Positions 55,419-64,000 of a DNA stretch of 64,000 bases are shown here, piece by piece. The translations under genes were made by a program, and so were the position numbers. The stretch comes from JABMQB01 sp963678235 (GTDB lineage Bacteria > Bacteroidota > Bacteroidia > Bacteroidales > Prolixibacteraceae), in contig OY782766.1 of assembly GCA_963678235.1 (NCBI GenBank), forward strand, positions 4,402,001-4,466,000, read 5' to 3'. Each line of letters starts with the position of its first letter. Position 1 is the stretch's first letter. The notes below the pieces were generated by a model. That model had not been told where the DNA came from and did no database searches. It was given only the letters and a program-made list of their open reading frames with translations.

Positions 55419-56177
55419 TTATTCAAAATCAACTTTAACGATATAAAGCACAAAATTATAAAGGATATACCCCACAATTATTAGGGGAAGGGCATACACA
55501 TTGAAAAGTATGACTAATAGGATTACCATTATAATAAAGACATAACGGAACCAATTTTTACTCCAACTGAGGTTTTTGAACTTTAAGGAAAACATTGGTA
55601 CCCTCGAAACCAACAATAAAGAGGTTATTACGGACAATAACACAAGGTTTTTACTTGAAAAAATCAATATTAATAGTTCTGCATGCTCCTGAAAATGTAG
55701 GATTAAGCCAAAAGATGCCCACAGAATAGCATTGGCAGGGGTTGGAAGTCCTTTAAAATTACTTGTTTGGTTATCATCAATATTGAATTTTGCAAGCCTT
55801 AAGGCAGCAAAAACCGGGATTAACAAAGCTGAAGCTAAGATTAGCCAATCAAGGGCATTCCCCTGGATTTCGTAAATTGGTTGGTTTTTTCCGAACAACG
55901 AAAATTCCAGCATGGTGAATAAAATAGCGGCCGGCGCAACCCCAAAGGAGATTACATCTGCTAAAGAATCCAATTGTTTGCCCATTTCGGAATAAGCATT
56001 TAATAGCCTGGCGGCAAGACCGTCCATAAAATCAAAGATGGAAGCCGCAATAATAAAAATCCCCGCAAATTCTAAATGACCATCAACGGCAAAAAAAGTG
56101 GCAAGTACTCCGCAAACAACACTTAAAGATGTTATAAAATTGGGAACCCAGCCAAATATGTTATTTTTTCCTGACAT
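55419..56177 (-). CDS. pssA: CDP-diacylglycerol-serine O-phosphatidyltransferase
   Basis: 252 residues with about six to eight membrane helices. The CDP-alcohol phosphatidyltransferase motif is complete: DGLAARLLNAYSEMGKQLDSLAD. It makes phosphatidylserine, the substrate of the decarboxylase encoded 3 bases upstream. The cdsA, psd and pssA genes lie together. Confidence 0.94.
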   Translation of the reverse strand: MSGKNNIFGWVPNFITSLSVVCGVLATFFAVDGHLEFAGIFIIAASIFDFMDGLAARLLNAYSEMGKQLDSLADVISFGVAPAAILFTMLEFSLFGKNQPIYEIQGNALDWLILASALLIPVFAALRLAKFNIDDNQTSNFKGLPTPANAILWASFGLILHFQEHAELLILIFSSKNLVLLSVITSLLLVSRVPMFSLKFKNLSWSKNWFRYVFIIMVILLVILFNVYALPLIIVGYILYNFVLYIVKVDFE

Positions 56178-56180
56178 TTA

Positions 56181-56837
56181 TTATTTGAACCTTGCGATTA
56201 CCGTTTTTCCGCCTTTTGTAGTATCGCCTATTTTTACTTTTATATCACAGTCTTTAGGAAGAAATAAGTCAACTCTTGAACCAAACCTGATGAAACCAAG
56301 GTGTTGGTCTTGCGTTACTTTTGCACCTGGTTTAATGTAAGCAACAATTTTACGGGCCAATATTCCTGCAATTTGCCTCATTAAAACTTCTGTGCCATCG
56401 TTCATCTTAATAACAGTGGTGCACCTTTCGTTTTCTTCGGACGATTTGGCAACGAAAGCCGGAAGGAATTTTCCGTTTTTATGCTTTTGATATACAATTT
56501 CACCAAGAACGGGAACACGGCAAATATGCACATTTACCGGCGACATAAAAACCGATACCTGGATACGTTCTTCTTTAAAATATTCGCGCTCCATCGCCGG
56601 CTCAATTACAACTACTTCGCCATCACATACCGAAAGGACACTTTTTTCATCGCACTCAACAGGATAATCCGGATCCCTGAAAAACCAAAAAACCATGCCT
56701 GCCAGAAATAAAATCCCTGCATAAAGTACATAACTGATTAGGTAATTTCTAAGTAAAAGACATACTAAAGCTGCAATTATTGCCAGTACAATCATTGCTA
56801 TTGGGATGACCTTTTTACCTTCTTTATGTAGTTTCAT
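56181..56837 (-). CDS. psd: Phosphatidylserine decarboxylase (short, archaeal-type)
   Basis: 218 residues with two N-terminal hydrophobic segments. The self-cleavage site that forms the pyruvoyl group lies in GFIRFGSRVDLFLP (between G and S). It makes phosphatidylethanolamine. The family's SVFMSPVNVHICRVP block is present. Confidence 0.94.
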   Translation of the reverse strand: MKLHKEGKKVIPIAMIVLAIIAALVCLLLRNYLISYVLYAGILFLAGMVFWFFRDPDYPVECDEKSVLSVCDGEVVVIEPAMEREYFKEERIQVSVFMSPVNVHICRVPVLGEIVYQKHKNGKFLPAFVAKSSEENERCTTVIKMNDGTEVLMRQIAGILARKIVAYIKPGAKVTQDQHLGFIRFGSRVDLFLPKDCDIKVKIGDTTKGGKTVIARFK

Positions 56838-56854
56838 ATTGGTAAATAAGCAAA

Positions 56855-57679
56855 TTAATGATTGAAAATCAGTAGCCAGGCTACAATAAAAGGGATTGCC
56901 AGCAAAAGGCTATCAAAACGGTCGAGCATACCTCCATGACCGGGTAATAATGTACCTGAGTCTTTACGGTTAAGGCTCCTTTTAATCATTGATTCAACCA
57001 GGTCGCCAAACGTCCCAAATATAATAATGATAAGGGCTATAACAATCCAGCTAATCAGTTCAAGAGTTTGGAAAAATACCGAATTCAAAATTCCCATAAT
57101 GATCGCAAACATACCGCCACCAATCACTCCTTCCCATGATTTTTTTGGAGAAATACGCTCGAATAGCCTGTGTTTCCCAAGCCAAATACCAAAAAGATAG
57201 GCAAACGAATCATAAATCCATATAATGAGGAATATACCCATTAAAATCCAAGGATAGTACATTTTATTTTGTGCCTGCCCGGGAAATACGACAAAATTTA
57301 AAAGTCCAATAGGAACTGCTACGTAAACGATTCCAAGAATTGTTAATGCAATATTTCCCAAAGGGTTGCTCTTATTTCGAAACAGTTCAACGATGAATAC
57401 TACGGCAATCAACGGAAAACTAAAGAATACCGTATATGACCTTATGAAGCCTTTCCCGAAGGCAAAAAGTAATAAGAAAACCAAGGTTCCAATAATCAAT
57501 CCGGTAATTTTTTGCGGCTCAATGTTTTCTGATTGGCATATTGAATAAAATTCAAGCAAGGAAAGGATTAGTATGGCTGCAAATACAATTCCAAATGCTA
57601 TTGGATGAAAAATTATACCGGCAATTAGAACAATCCCAAAGATTGCCCCTGTTATTGAACGTTTAAGTAGATCTGTCAA
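56855..57679 (-). CDS. cdsA: Phosphatidate cytidylyltransferase
   Basis: 274 residues with eight or so membrane helices. The signature SMIKRSLNRKDSGTLLPGHG, followed by DRFDS, is intact near the C-terminus. It makes CDP-diacylglycerol for PssA. It starts inside the stop of the DUF2007 gene (four-base ATGA overlap). Confidence 0.95.
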   Translation of the reverse strand: MTDLLKRSITGAIFGIVLIAGIIFHPIAFGIVFAAILILSLLEFYSICQSENIEPQKITGLIIGTLVFLLLFAFGKGFIRSYTVFFSFPLIAVVFIVELFRNKSNPLGNIALTILGIVYVAVPIGLLNFVVFPGQAQNKMYYPWILMGIFLIIWIYDSFAYLFGIWLGKHRLFERISPKKSWEGVIGGGMFAIIMGILNSVFFQTLELISWIVIALIIIIFGTFGDLVESMIKRSLNRKDSGTLLPGHGGMLDRFDSLLLAIPFIVAWLLIFNH

Positions 57680-57882
57680 TTTTTCAATTCTTTGAGAAGT
57701 TCAATCGCTTTTGTTTCGTCGTGTTCTTCCACATAAATTCTAAACTCGCCAAAAGTCTGATATGCAGAGTCGTGTTGGTTCATAACTACAGATTTTATTC
57801 CGTTATCTTTTAGCAAAGCCTCTGCAATTGCAACCTTGTATTCATGTGAAGTCATATATACTTCTTTCCAGCCTTTTTCCAT
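57676..57882 (-). CDS. DUF2007 small protein
   Basis: 68 residues of a ferredoxin-like alpha/beta fold: EYKVAIAEALLKDNGIKSVV and FRIYVEEHDETKAIELLKEL match DUF2007 (putative signal-transducing protein). It overlaps cdsA by four bases. Function unknown. Confidence 0.8.
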   Translation of the reverse strand: MEKGWKEVYMTSHEYKVAIAEALLKDNGIKSVVMNQHDSAYQTFGEFRIYVEEHDETKAIELLKELKN

Positions 57883-57909
57883 AGCGCAAAATTAGCGAAA
57901 TAATTTTTA

Positions 57910-58527
57910 TTATGAGATAAATACATGCACCTCTTTTGGTCCGTGCATTCCTATGATCAATGTTTTTTCGATATCGGCGGTTCGACTTGGACCTGTAATA
58001 GTAGTAATCAATGATGGAAGTCCATCCTTATATTTGTCCGATAAAAATTGATAGGCATCTTCTAAATGACCCACAATTTGTTTTTTGCTTGCAATAACAA
58101 TATGAATTGGAGGATATACAAACATTTTCCTGCCGGATTTTAGTGCCGAAGAAACAACAACTGCACCTAAGTGCGCAACCAAACATTCGCAGTCGGTAAT
58201 TCCTGCTTTGATTGTTTCCGGGATGTTACGTTCATTTTTAACTGGAACATTGTTTTCCGAAAGCATTATATGAAGCTCAGGATCGTTGCAATAAACCTCA
58301 GTGCCAATATTTGAAATTAATATCCTTAATTCGCTTATCAATTGGTTTAGATCTTCACAAATATGGACATGCCCACTAACGGCTTCCATTTTGTCTTTAA
58401 ACATCGCAGGGAGGTCTTTCCCCAAAGGATGGTACATTGGTGATAAAAAATCAGGCTTCAAAGGAGATTGTTTTTTTCTGTGTCCCCCCTGAAGCCTGTC
58501 TAATATTTCTTTTCGGGCTTTGTTCAT
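57910..58527 (-). CDS. LUD-domain protein (LutC/YkgG-like)
   Basis: 205 residues, single LUD domain (CEDLNQLISELRILISNIGTEV, ADIEKTLIIGMHGPKEVHVFIS). LutC belongs to lactate oxidation complexes, but no lutA or lutB is here. This gene lies directly after ftsH (no gap), a placement common in Bacteroidota, so its role may differ. Confidence 0.83.
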   Translation of the reverse strand: MNKARKEILDRLQGGHRKKQSPLKPDFLSPMYHPLGKDLPAMFKDKMEAVSGHVHICEDLNQLISELRILISNIGTEVYCNDPELHIMLSENNVPVKNERNIPETIKAGITDCECLVAHLGAVVVSSALKSGRKMFVYPPIHIVIASKKQIVGHLEDAYQFLSDKYKDGLPSLITTITGPSRTADIEKTLIIGMHGPKEVHVFIS

Positions 58528-60624
58528 TTAAGCCTTTGCATCTTCTTTGTTTTCTTGTTTGTCAATGTTAATTGCCGCCCTCTTTTTTACTTCGGATTCT
58601 TCAGCTTCGGCAGCAAGTTTTTTGTTGTTTTTTATTACTGCAGCAGCCTCTTCCCTTTCACGTTTCTTTTTTTCATCCCAGGGGCGTTTTCCGAAAATTT
58701 CTTCCAGGTTTTCACTAAAGATGACTTCTTTTTCAAGAAGTAATTCTGCAAGTTTTGTATGTCCTTCGTGATTTTCCCTTAACACTTTAAGCGCCCTTTC
58801 ATATTGGGCATCAATAATAACTTTAACTTCTTCATCAATAAGTTCTGCCGTTTTTTCGCTATACGGTTTGGTGAACGAATAATCGCTTTGCCCTGATGAG
58901 TCATAAAAACTAACATTTCCAACTTTTTCGCTCATGCCAAAAATACTTACCATGGCATAAGCTTGTTTGGTCACTTTCTCCAGGTCGTTTTGTGCTCCCG
59001 ACGAGACTTTGTTAAAAGCAACTTGCTCGGCAGCCCTGCCTCCCAGTGCAGAACACATTTCATCTAAAAGTTGCTCTTTGGTGGTTATTGACCTTTCTTC
59101 CGGTAAATACCAGGCAGCCCCCAATGCTTTGCCTCTTGGAACAATAGTTACTTTCACCAATGGATGTGCATGTTCTAACAACCAACCAATGGTTGCGTGG
59201 CCTGCTTCATGGTAAGCAATGGTTTTTTTCTCGTCGAGCGAAATGATTTTATTTTTCTTTTCCAAGCCACCCACAATCCTGTCAACGGCATCCAGAAAAT
59301 CCTGTTTCCCAACGGCGTCCCTGTTTTTTCTTGCGGCAATCAAGGCTGCTTCATTACACACGTTTGCAATGTCGGCACCTGAAAAACCGGGTGTTTGTTT
59401 AGCCAGAAAATCAACTTTCACCTTGTTTGAAAGTTTAATCGGTTTCAAATGGACGTTAAAAATTTCTTCCCTTTCGTTGAGGTCAGGGAGTTCAACATGG
59501 ATTTGCCGATCGAACCTTCCTGCCCTCATCAAAGCCCTGTCCAATATGTCTGCCCTGTTGGTTGCAGCTAATATTATAACACCACTGTTGGTATCAAACC
59601 CATCCATTTCGGTAAGCAATTGGTTAAGGGTATTTTCACGCTCGTCGTTTGAGCCCATGTTCGGATTTTTACCCCTTGCGCGGCCAATGGCATCAATCTC
59701 ATCGATGAATACAATACAAGGTGCTTTTTCTTTTGCTTGTTTAAAAAGGTCCCTTACCCTGGAAGCACCAACACCCACGAACATTTCCACAAAATCAGAC
59801 CCTGACATTGAAAAGAAAGGCACATTTGCTTCACCGGCAACTGCTTTTGCAAGCAAAGTTTTTCCTGTTCCAGGTGGCCCAACCAATAATGCCCCTTTGG
59901 GAATTTTACCTCCAAGTTTCGTATACTTGTCCGGACTTTTCAAGAACTGCACAATTTCTTCCACTTCCTGTTTAGCTTCCGATAGGCCTGCAACATCCTT
60001 AAAATTGGTGTTTACCCTTGAGTCTTTATCAAATATTTTTGCCTGCGATTTGCCAACATTAAAAATACCTCCGGCTCCTCCGCCTCCGGCACCTTTGCTC
60101 ATTCTTCTGAAAATCCAGAACCACAAAATTATAATAAGCACAAATGGGCCTATTGTCCAAAGTAAATCCCCGGCAACATTCTTTTCTTCATCAAATTCAA
60201 GGATAATTTCTTCCGTCAAGCCTTCTTGGGCTTCTTGCAAATTTCTTTCAAAGGTTTCCAGCGATCCGATCCGAAAATAAAAATGAGGTCCGGAAGCGGA
60301 AGGTTTTGTGAACTTTCCATTGAGTTGCGCCTGATATTTGTCAAGACGATCACTTTTTAAATATACAGTTGCTTTTTTTTCGTTGATCACAACAATTTTG
60401 GTAATGTCCTGACTCGGCATCATGGTTGTTTTTACAACATTCCAATTAGTTTCAACAGGTCCCCTGCTACTACTGAACAAGAAATTGGCACCGATAAAAA
60501 CAAGTGCAATTATTCCATAAATCCAATACGGATTAAATTTTGGTTTTTTCCCATCGCCGCCAAGGTTTCCAAAGGGTGACTTAAAATTCGGGGGGTTATT
60601 CTTATTCTGTTTCTTATCTGTCAT
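58528..60624 (-). CDS. ftsH: ATP-dependent zinc metalloprotease FtsH
   Basis: 698 residues. Two N-terminal membrane segments flank a periplasmic domain (~60-145). The AAA+ module has Walker A GPPGTGKT, FIDEIDAIGRARG and the SRH region (MRAGRFDRQIHV). The zinc motif is HEAGH with a downstream ligand. The C-terminal ~60 residues are charged (KKKREREEAAAVIKN). It degrades membrane and regulatory proteins. It lies 9 bases downstream of rsfS. Confidence 0.97.
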   Translation of the reverse strand: MTDKKQNKNNPPNFKSPFGNLGGDGKKPKFNPYWIYGIIALVFIGANFLFSSSRGPVETNWNVVKTTMMPSQDITKIVVINEKKATVYLKSDRLDKYQAQLNGKFTKPSASGPHFYFRIGSLETFERNLQEAQEGLTEEIILEFDEEKNVAGDLLWTIGPFVLIIILWFWIFRRMSKGAGGGGAGGIFNVGKSQAKIFDKDSRVNTNFKDVAGLSEAKQEVEEIVQFLKSPDKYTKLGGKIPKGALLVGPPGTGKTLLAKAVAGEANVPFFSMSGSDFVEMFVGVGASRVRDLFKQAKEKAPCIVFIDEIDAIGRARGKNPNMGSNDERENTLNQLLTEMDGFDTNSGVIILAATNRADILDRALMRAGRFDRQIHVELPDLNEREEIFNVHLKPIKLSNKVKVDFLAKQTPGFSGADIANVCNEAALIAARKNRDAVGKQDFLDAVDRIVGGLEKKNKIISLDEKKTIAYHEAGHATIGWLLEHAHPLVKVTIVPRGKALGAAWYLPEERSITTKEQLLDEMCSALGGRAAEQVAFNKVSSGAQNDLEKVTKQAYAMVSIFGMSEKVGNVSFYDSSGQSDYSFTKPYSEKTAELIDEEVKVIIDAQYERALKVLRENHEGHTKLAELLLEKEVIFSENLEEIFGKRPWDEKKKREREEAAAVIKNNKKLAAEAEESEVKKRAAINIDKQENKEDAKA

Positions 60625-60633
60625 AATTTAAGG

Positions 60634-61005
60634 TTAACTCTGTTCTTCAATTTTACTAACTTTTGCATCTGCCCATAACGCTTCAAGGTTATAAAACCTT
60701 CGCGCTTCTTCCTGAAATACGTGCACCATTATGGTACCGTAATCAAGTAAAACCCAAATGCCATTTCTATATCCGTCTTTATGCCAAACCCTTTCACCAA
60801 GCATTTCTTCAACTGTTGCTTCAACCGATTGGGCTATCCCTTCAACATGTTTATTTGATGTTCCATGGCAAATAATAAAATAATTGCATTCTGAATGGTC
60901 GATCTTTGTTAAATCGATTTTTAGAATTTCTTTTCCTTTTAATTTTTGGATTCCTTCTAAAATGGCTTCTATTTCTATTTTTTCCGTTTCCTGTTTTTTC
61001 CTCAT
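60634..61005 (-). CDS. rsfS: Ribosome silencing factor RsfS
   Basis: 123 residues. The RsfS/Iojap fold is shown by IDHSECNYFIICHGTSNKHVEGIA and WVLLDYGTIMVHVFQEEARRFYNLEALW. It binds protein L14 of the large subunit and blocks subunit joining in starvation. It is first in the rsfS-ftsH-LUD-DUF2007-cdsA-psd-pssA series and divergent from birA. Confidence 0.95.
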   Translation of the reverse strand: MRKKQETEKIEIEAILEGIQKLKGKEILKIDLTKIDHSECNYFIICHGTSNKHVEGIAQSVEATVEEMLGERVWHKDGYRNGIWVLLDYGTIMVHVFQEEARRFYNLEALWADAKVSKIEEQS

Positions 61006-61192
61006 ATATTTTTATATCGAAATACAAAGATAGTCTTTTTGCTGCATTTCATTGGTTTCTAGTATTTACGCTTTTAAAAATATGGAAACTTTTTTTCATT
61101 GTTTCCGGTTATTATTGTGATATTATTTATACTAAGCTAATTAACCTTATTTTTACAAAATAGTTTAGAACTAACGACTAAAAAAGAACTTT

Positions 61193-61951
61193 ATGATTGG
61201 GGCTAAGATTATTCGCTTAAACGACGTTGATTCTACCAACAACTATGCCAAGGGACTGCTTATGCACAAAGAGGCAGAAGAAGGTACTGTCGTTTTGGCA
61301 CATTGTCAAAAAAATGGACGTGGATATGCCAACAATAGTTGGGAAAGCGAAGCAGGAAAGAATTTAACATTCAGTATCGTTATTTGTCCTTATTTTATCG
61401 AACCAATAAAACAGTTTAGCATTTCTATGGCAACTGCCTTGGGAATTACTGATTTTTTGAATCCTTTGATCGAAGATGTCACCATAAAATGGCCAAACGA
61501 TATTTACATTGGACATAAAAAAGTAGCCGGAATGTTGATCGAAAACATGATTTCGGGTAATAGCATCACAGAATCGATAATTGGTATTGGATTTAACCTA
61601 AACCAGGAAGGATTTTCGGCTGCTTTGCCAAATCCAGTATCGTTAAAACAACTTACCCAAATTGATTACGATATCGAAAATTGTTTGATGCATATTTGTT
61701 TAGCGATCGAAAAACAGTACGAGAAACTTAAACTCGGACGAATTGATGAACTTATAGAGTCATACCATGAGCGTTTGTATAAAAAAGGCGATTGGGCTGA
61801 TTATATTGCCAACGAAAAGCAATTCTCAGGTAAAATTATGGGCGTTGACGAAATTGGCAGGTTAAAAATTGTCAACAAGGAGGGAAAAACATTGAGGTTT
61901 CTATTTAAAGAAGTTGAATATGTTTTGCCCCCGGAATCAAATACAGAATAG
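61193..61951 (+). CDS. birA: Biotin--[acetyl-CoA-carboxylase] ligase
   Basis: 252 residues. Core motifs: LNDVDSTNNYAKGL, the biotinyl-AMP loop GRGYANNSWESEAGKNLTFS and IKWPNDIYIGHKKVAGML. There is no N-terminal helix-turn-helix, so this is a group I enzyme without repressor function. It attaches biotin to carboxylases. Confidence 0.95.
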   Translation: MIGAKIIRLNDVDSTNNYAKGLLMHKEAEEGTVVLAHCQKNGRGYANNSWESEAGKNLTFSIVICPYFIEPIKQFSISMATALGITDFLNPLIEDVTIKWPNDIYIGHKKVAGMLIENMISGNSITESIIGIGFNLNQEGFSAALPNPVSLKQLTQIDYDIENCLMHICLAIEKQYEKLKLGRIDELIESYHERLYKKGDWADYIANEKQFSGKIMGVDEIGRLKIVNKEGKTLRFLFKEVEYVLPPESNTE

Positions 61952-61984
61952 AAAAAACTATTCTGATGAAATCAAGCTCTGGAA

Positions 61985-62437
61985 TTACCCATTATAAGGC
62001 AAACGTGACAAGGTATCTGCAAGTTGGTTAATGCCTTCCTCCAGTTTTTTTCCAGCCATCATTTTTATCATCATGCTCATGTCGGCATGAAGTGTAAGCC
62101 TCATTTTGCTTTGATGTTCTCCGTTTGGCAGCAATTGTATCCAAAAGGTCAATGACAATGGAAGCCCCCCTGAACTTTCCACTTTAATTGTGGAAAATTC
62201 TTTACGCTCAACAATACGTATTTCTGCTAATCCAAGCCCTGAAATCTGGAAACGGCAAGAATCCATATCAGATTCAAAATTGCTGATTTTAACTTGCGGA
62301 ACCTGTTCAGTAACTTTTTGCAGCAATCCTTCATTTACGTATTTCGAAAGATTTTCGAAGTTTGACAGGTAATTAAATACTTTTGCTTGAGAACTATAAA
62401 TGTATTTTACTTCGCTTACATACTTGCTAATGCCCAT
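61985..62437 (-). CDS. SRPBCC/START-like protein
   Basis: 150 residues. The helix-grip pattern (KYIYSSQAKVFNYLSNFENLSKY… ESSGGLPLSLTFWIQLLP…LEEGINQLADTL) is typical of polyketide-cyclase/CoxG-like SRPBCC proteins that bind hydrophobic ligands. The ligand is unknown. It lies after pyrE, but a terminator lies between them. Confidence 0.8.
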   Translation of the reverse strand: MGISKYVSEVKYIYSSQAKVFNYLSNFENLSKYVNEGLLQKVTEQVPQVKISNFESDMDSCRFQISGLGLAEIRIVERKEFSTIKVESSGGLPLSLTFWIQLLPNGEHQSKMRLTLHADMSMMIKMMAGKKLEEGINQLADTLSRLPYNG

Positions 62438-62445
62438 GTCGGAAT

Positions 62446-62470
62446 AAAAAAAATCCCACTTTCGTGGGAT
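62446..62470 (-). terminator. Terminator of pyrE
   Basis: On the minus strand ATCCCAC-GAAA-GTGGGAT, a perfect 7-bp stem with a GNRA loop, runs into eight T. Confidence 0.9.
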
Positions 62471-62496
62471 GATTTATTGAATTTTTCGAATTATTT

Positions 62497-63129
62497 TTAT
62501 TTTCCCCAGTTTTCAGGGTCTTCACGCCAGTTCATTAAACTGTTAACTTCTATTTCAGTGATGTTACCTGCTTCCAAGGCAATGTCAACCAGGTTTTGAT
62601 ACCTGCAAAGCGTTATAAGTTCAAGATTGGCATTCTTGAAATTCTCTTTTGCCTGTGGAAAATTGTAGGTGAAAATTGCAACCATTCCCAGCACATTTCC
62701 CCCAAAATTATCAATTGCCTGTGCCGCTTTTAAGCTACTTCCCCCTGTTGAAACCAGGTCTTCAATAACCACCACGTTCTGATTTGGTTTTAAATCACCT
62801 TCCACAAGGTTTTCAAGCCCGTGTCCTTTTGGTTTCGACCTTACATAAATAAATGGAAGCCCTAAAGCTTCGGCAACGAGTACGCCATGTGCAATTGCCC
62901 CGGTAGCAACACCTGCAATTACTTCCACATTTGGGTAATTCTCTTTAATTATTTTTACAAACTGGTCTCTTATATATGTCCGGGTTTCCGGGTAAGATAA
63001 AATTTTTCTGTTATCGCAATAAATTGGTGCTTTCCAACCCGAAGCCCAGGTAAAAGGATTTGAAGGTTGGATTTTTATTGTGTTTATTTGTAGGAGCCTT
63101 TGGGCAACCTCTTTTTGCATTAATTCCAT
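62497..63129 (-). CDS. pyrE: Orotate phosphoribosyltransferase
   Basis: 210 residues. The PRPP-binding motif VVVIEDLVSTGGSSL is complete, with FTWASGWKAPIYCDNRK at the N-terminus and IAGVATGAIAHG in the middle. It makes OMP in pyrimidine synthesis. It is divergent from the NUDIX gene; the two starts are 31 bases apart. Confidence 0.96.
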   Translation of the reverse strand: MELMQKEVAQRLLQINTIKIQPSNPFTWASGWKAPIYCDNRKILSYPETRTYIRDQFVKIIKENYPNVEVIAGVATGAIAHGVLVAEALGLPFIYVRSKPKGHGLENLVEGDLKPNQNVVVIEDLVSTGGSSLKAAQAIDNFGGNVLGMVAIFTYNFPQAKENFKNANLELITLCRYQNLVDIALEAGNITEIEVNSLMNWREDPENWGK

Positions 63130-63160
63130 AGTTGTAGTGTGTTTTCTAAATTCAAAACAA

Positions 63161-63793
63161 ATGTATAAAGTTTTTTTTAATGATAGAATAATAAAAATTG
63201 TAATTGAGAATTATTCACTTTTTGAATCTTCACAAATACAGCCTGTTGACGGAGATTTGCTACTAAATATGAACACTATTCTTAATCATTTTTTTAAAAG
63301 CGATAATAAAGAATTAATATTGACCACAAACAAACCTCAAAAAGCATGGAAAGCATTTAAGCGCTGTTTTAAGATTGTAAAGGCAGCTGGTGGAATAGTA
63401 ACGGCAGAGGATAAATATTTAATCATGCATAGAAGGGGGAAATGGGATTTACCTAAGGGAAAAATTGACAAAGGGGAATCGACCAGGGAAGCTGCTTTAA
63501 GGGAAGTGCGAGAAGAGTGCGGAATTGCGCAACTTAAAATTGAACGAAAAATTTCGAATACCTGGCATATTTATAAATCAGAGTTAGGAAAATCAAAAGG
63601 GAAATGGATATTGAAAAAGACCTCGTGGTTTGAAATGCAACATGGTGGGGGTGAAGAGCTAAAGCCTCAGGCAGAGGAAGATATCACAGAAGTAATTTGG
63701 GCAAATAAGGGCGAATGCACCTCAAAACTTAGGGAGAATTCATATGCCAGCATTGTAGAACTTTGGGATAATTATATTGGAAAGGATGACTGA
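63161..63793 (+). CDS. NUDIX hydrolase
   Basis: 210 residues from the ATG at 63161 (MYKVFFNDRIIKIV); upstream extension would run into pyrE. The NUDIX box GKIDKGESTREAALREVREE is perfect (G-x5-E-x7-REVREE). An ~65-residue N-terminal extension precedes it. It hydrolyses a nucleoside diphosphate derivative; substrate unknown. Confidence 0.9.
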   Translation: MYKVFFNDRIIKIVIENYSLFESSQIQPVDGDLLLNMNTILNHFFKSDNKELILTTNKPQKAWKAFKRCFKIVKAAGGIVTAEDKYLIMHRRGKWDLPKGKIDKGESTREAALREVREECGIAQLKIERKISNTWHIYKSELGKSKGKWILKKTSWFEMQHGGGEELKPQAEEDITEVIWANKGECTSKLRENSYASIVELWDNYIGKDD

Positions 63794-63816
63794 GTTTTTC
63801 CTTCTTGAAAATGTTA

Positions 63817-64000
63817 TTATTTGTTTTGTCGAAACATTATGCGTTTGAGGTATTCCCTGTATTGATTTTCAAAACCATCGAGCGGTGATTTTGCAGGGTT
63901 CAGGATTATTTCCTGATCTTTTCCAAGCAAAAAACAGCTGGGGTAGGATTTGATTTTATATGTATTCCGAAAACCAGTGTCAAACAGTACGTTTGCGTTA
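63817..64000 (-). CDS. Thioredoxin-like protein, C-terminal end (5' partial)
   Basis: A minus-strand frame is open from the right edge to the TAA at 63817-63819, 60 residues: YKIKSYPSCFLLGKDQEIIL…ENQYREYLKRI. The IKSYPS turn with the strand FLLGKDQEI resembles the cis-proline region of TlpA/thioredoxin-like proteins. The redox motif would lie beyond the window. It is convergent with the NUDIX gene. Confidence 0.55.
   Translation of the reverse strand, partial: NANVLFDTGFRNTYKIKSYPSCFLLGKDQEIILNPAKSPLDGFENQYREYLKRIMFRQNK

Noticed and set aside
57910..58527. Lactate utilisation operon
   Set aside because: Only a LUD-domain gene is present; lutA and lutB are absent and the neighbours are ftsH and lipid genes.
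59219..60280. 353-residue open frame on the plus strand opposite ftsH
   Set aside because: It lies wholly antisense to the conserved FtsH coding region, is serine/proline-rich in the way of reverse-strand shadows, and has no recognisable domain.

Overview
The window is a stretch of a Bacteroidota chromosome, most likely from the Marinilabiliales/Bacteroidales side of the phylum. The pointers are a PorQ-type secretion component next to cmk and ispH, a type IX-style C-terminal sorting domain on a secreted protein, the parA-parB-DUF5683-lytic transglycosylase order, the rsfS-ftsH-LUD-cdsA-psd-pss order, AT-rich DNA, and -7 boxes of the TAnnTTTG kind. No phage, insertion sequence, CRISPR array or integrase was seen. 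The identification rests on gene families and gene order, not on a database search.

Layout. 1-6200: the end of a secreted protein, a two-gene sugar-nucleotide locus (an atypical nucleotidyltransferase coupled to a GHMP-kinase/UDPGP-type pyrophosphorylase fusion) and two small unknowns. 6270-15200: a membrane-anchored thioredoxin, a secreted unknown, lysC-lysA, a tiny lipoprotein, a WalJ-like hydrolase, a cysteine hydrolase, a stand-alone SIS isomerase and sucCD. 15450-26070: a GDSL/MBOAT O-acylation pair, the lytic transglycosylase-DUF5683-ParB-ParA operon, heptose-phosphate kinase and priA. 26300-36130: ispH-cmk-porQ, a YkgJ-type metal-binding protein, an EamA transporter, a lipoprotein sugar isomerase with a freshly duplicated signal peptide, a soluble hybrid histidine kinase with duplicated SpoIIAA/STAS-like proteins, and a glycosyltransferase-like membrane protein. 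36280-40620: an ECF sigma factor operon with an anti-sigma-like protein and envelope beta-structure proteins. 40817: tRNA-His.

45220-53880 is the most distinctive region. It is a sulfur-handling locus read from one strand: an SQR-like flavoprotein, a cysteine-free DUF1641 protein, a TusE/DsrC-like protein with only the penultimate cysteine, a DsrE2-like protein, then a polysulfide/thiosulfate-reductase-like molybdoenzyme (A, B and C subunits), a split YeeE/YedE importer and an exported rhodanese-fold protein without the active-site cysteine but with a terminal Gly-Gly-Cys. It is preceded by mobA (molybdenum cofactor) and a divergent FNR-like regulator with an FNR/CRP-like palindrome in the shared intergenic region. 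Together these suggest oxygen- or sulfur-responsive import, oxidation or reduction of sulfur compounds at the quinone pool, with protein persulfide carriers passing sulfur on. Substrate and direction cannot be read from the sequence. A sigma-54-type response regulator lacking its DNA-binding domain follows.

54000-64000 is mostly housekeeping: phospholipid synthesis (cdsA, psd, pssA), ftsH, rsfS, birA, pyrE and a NUDIX hydrolase. A candidate structured RNA or small palindromic element lies between the response regulator and pssA. A thioredoxin-like gene is cut by the right edge.
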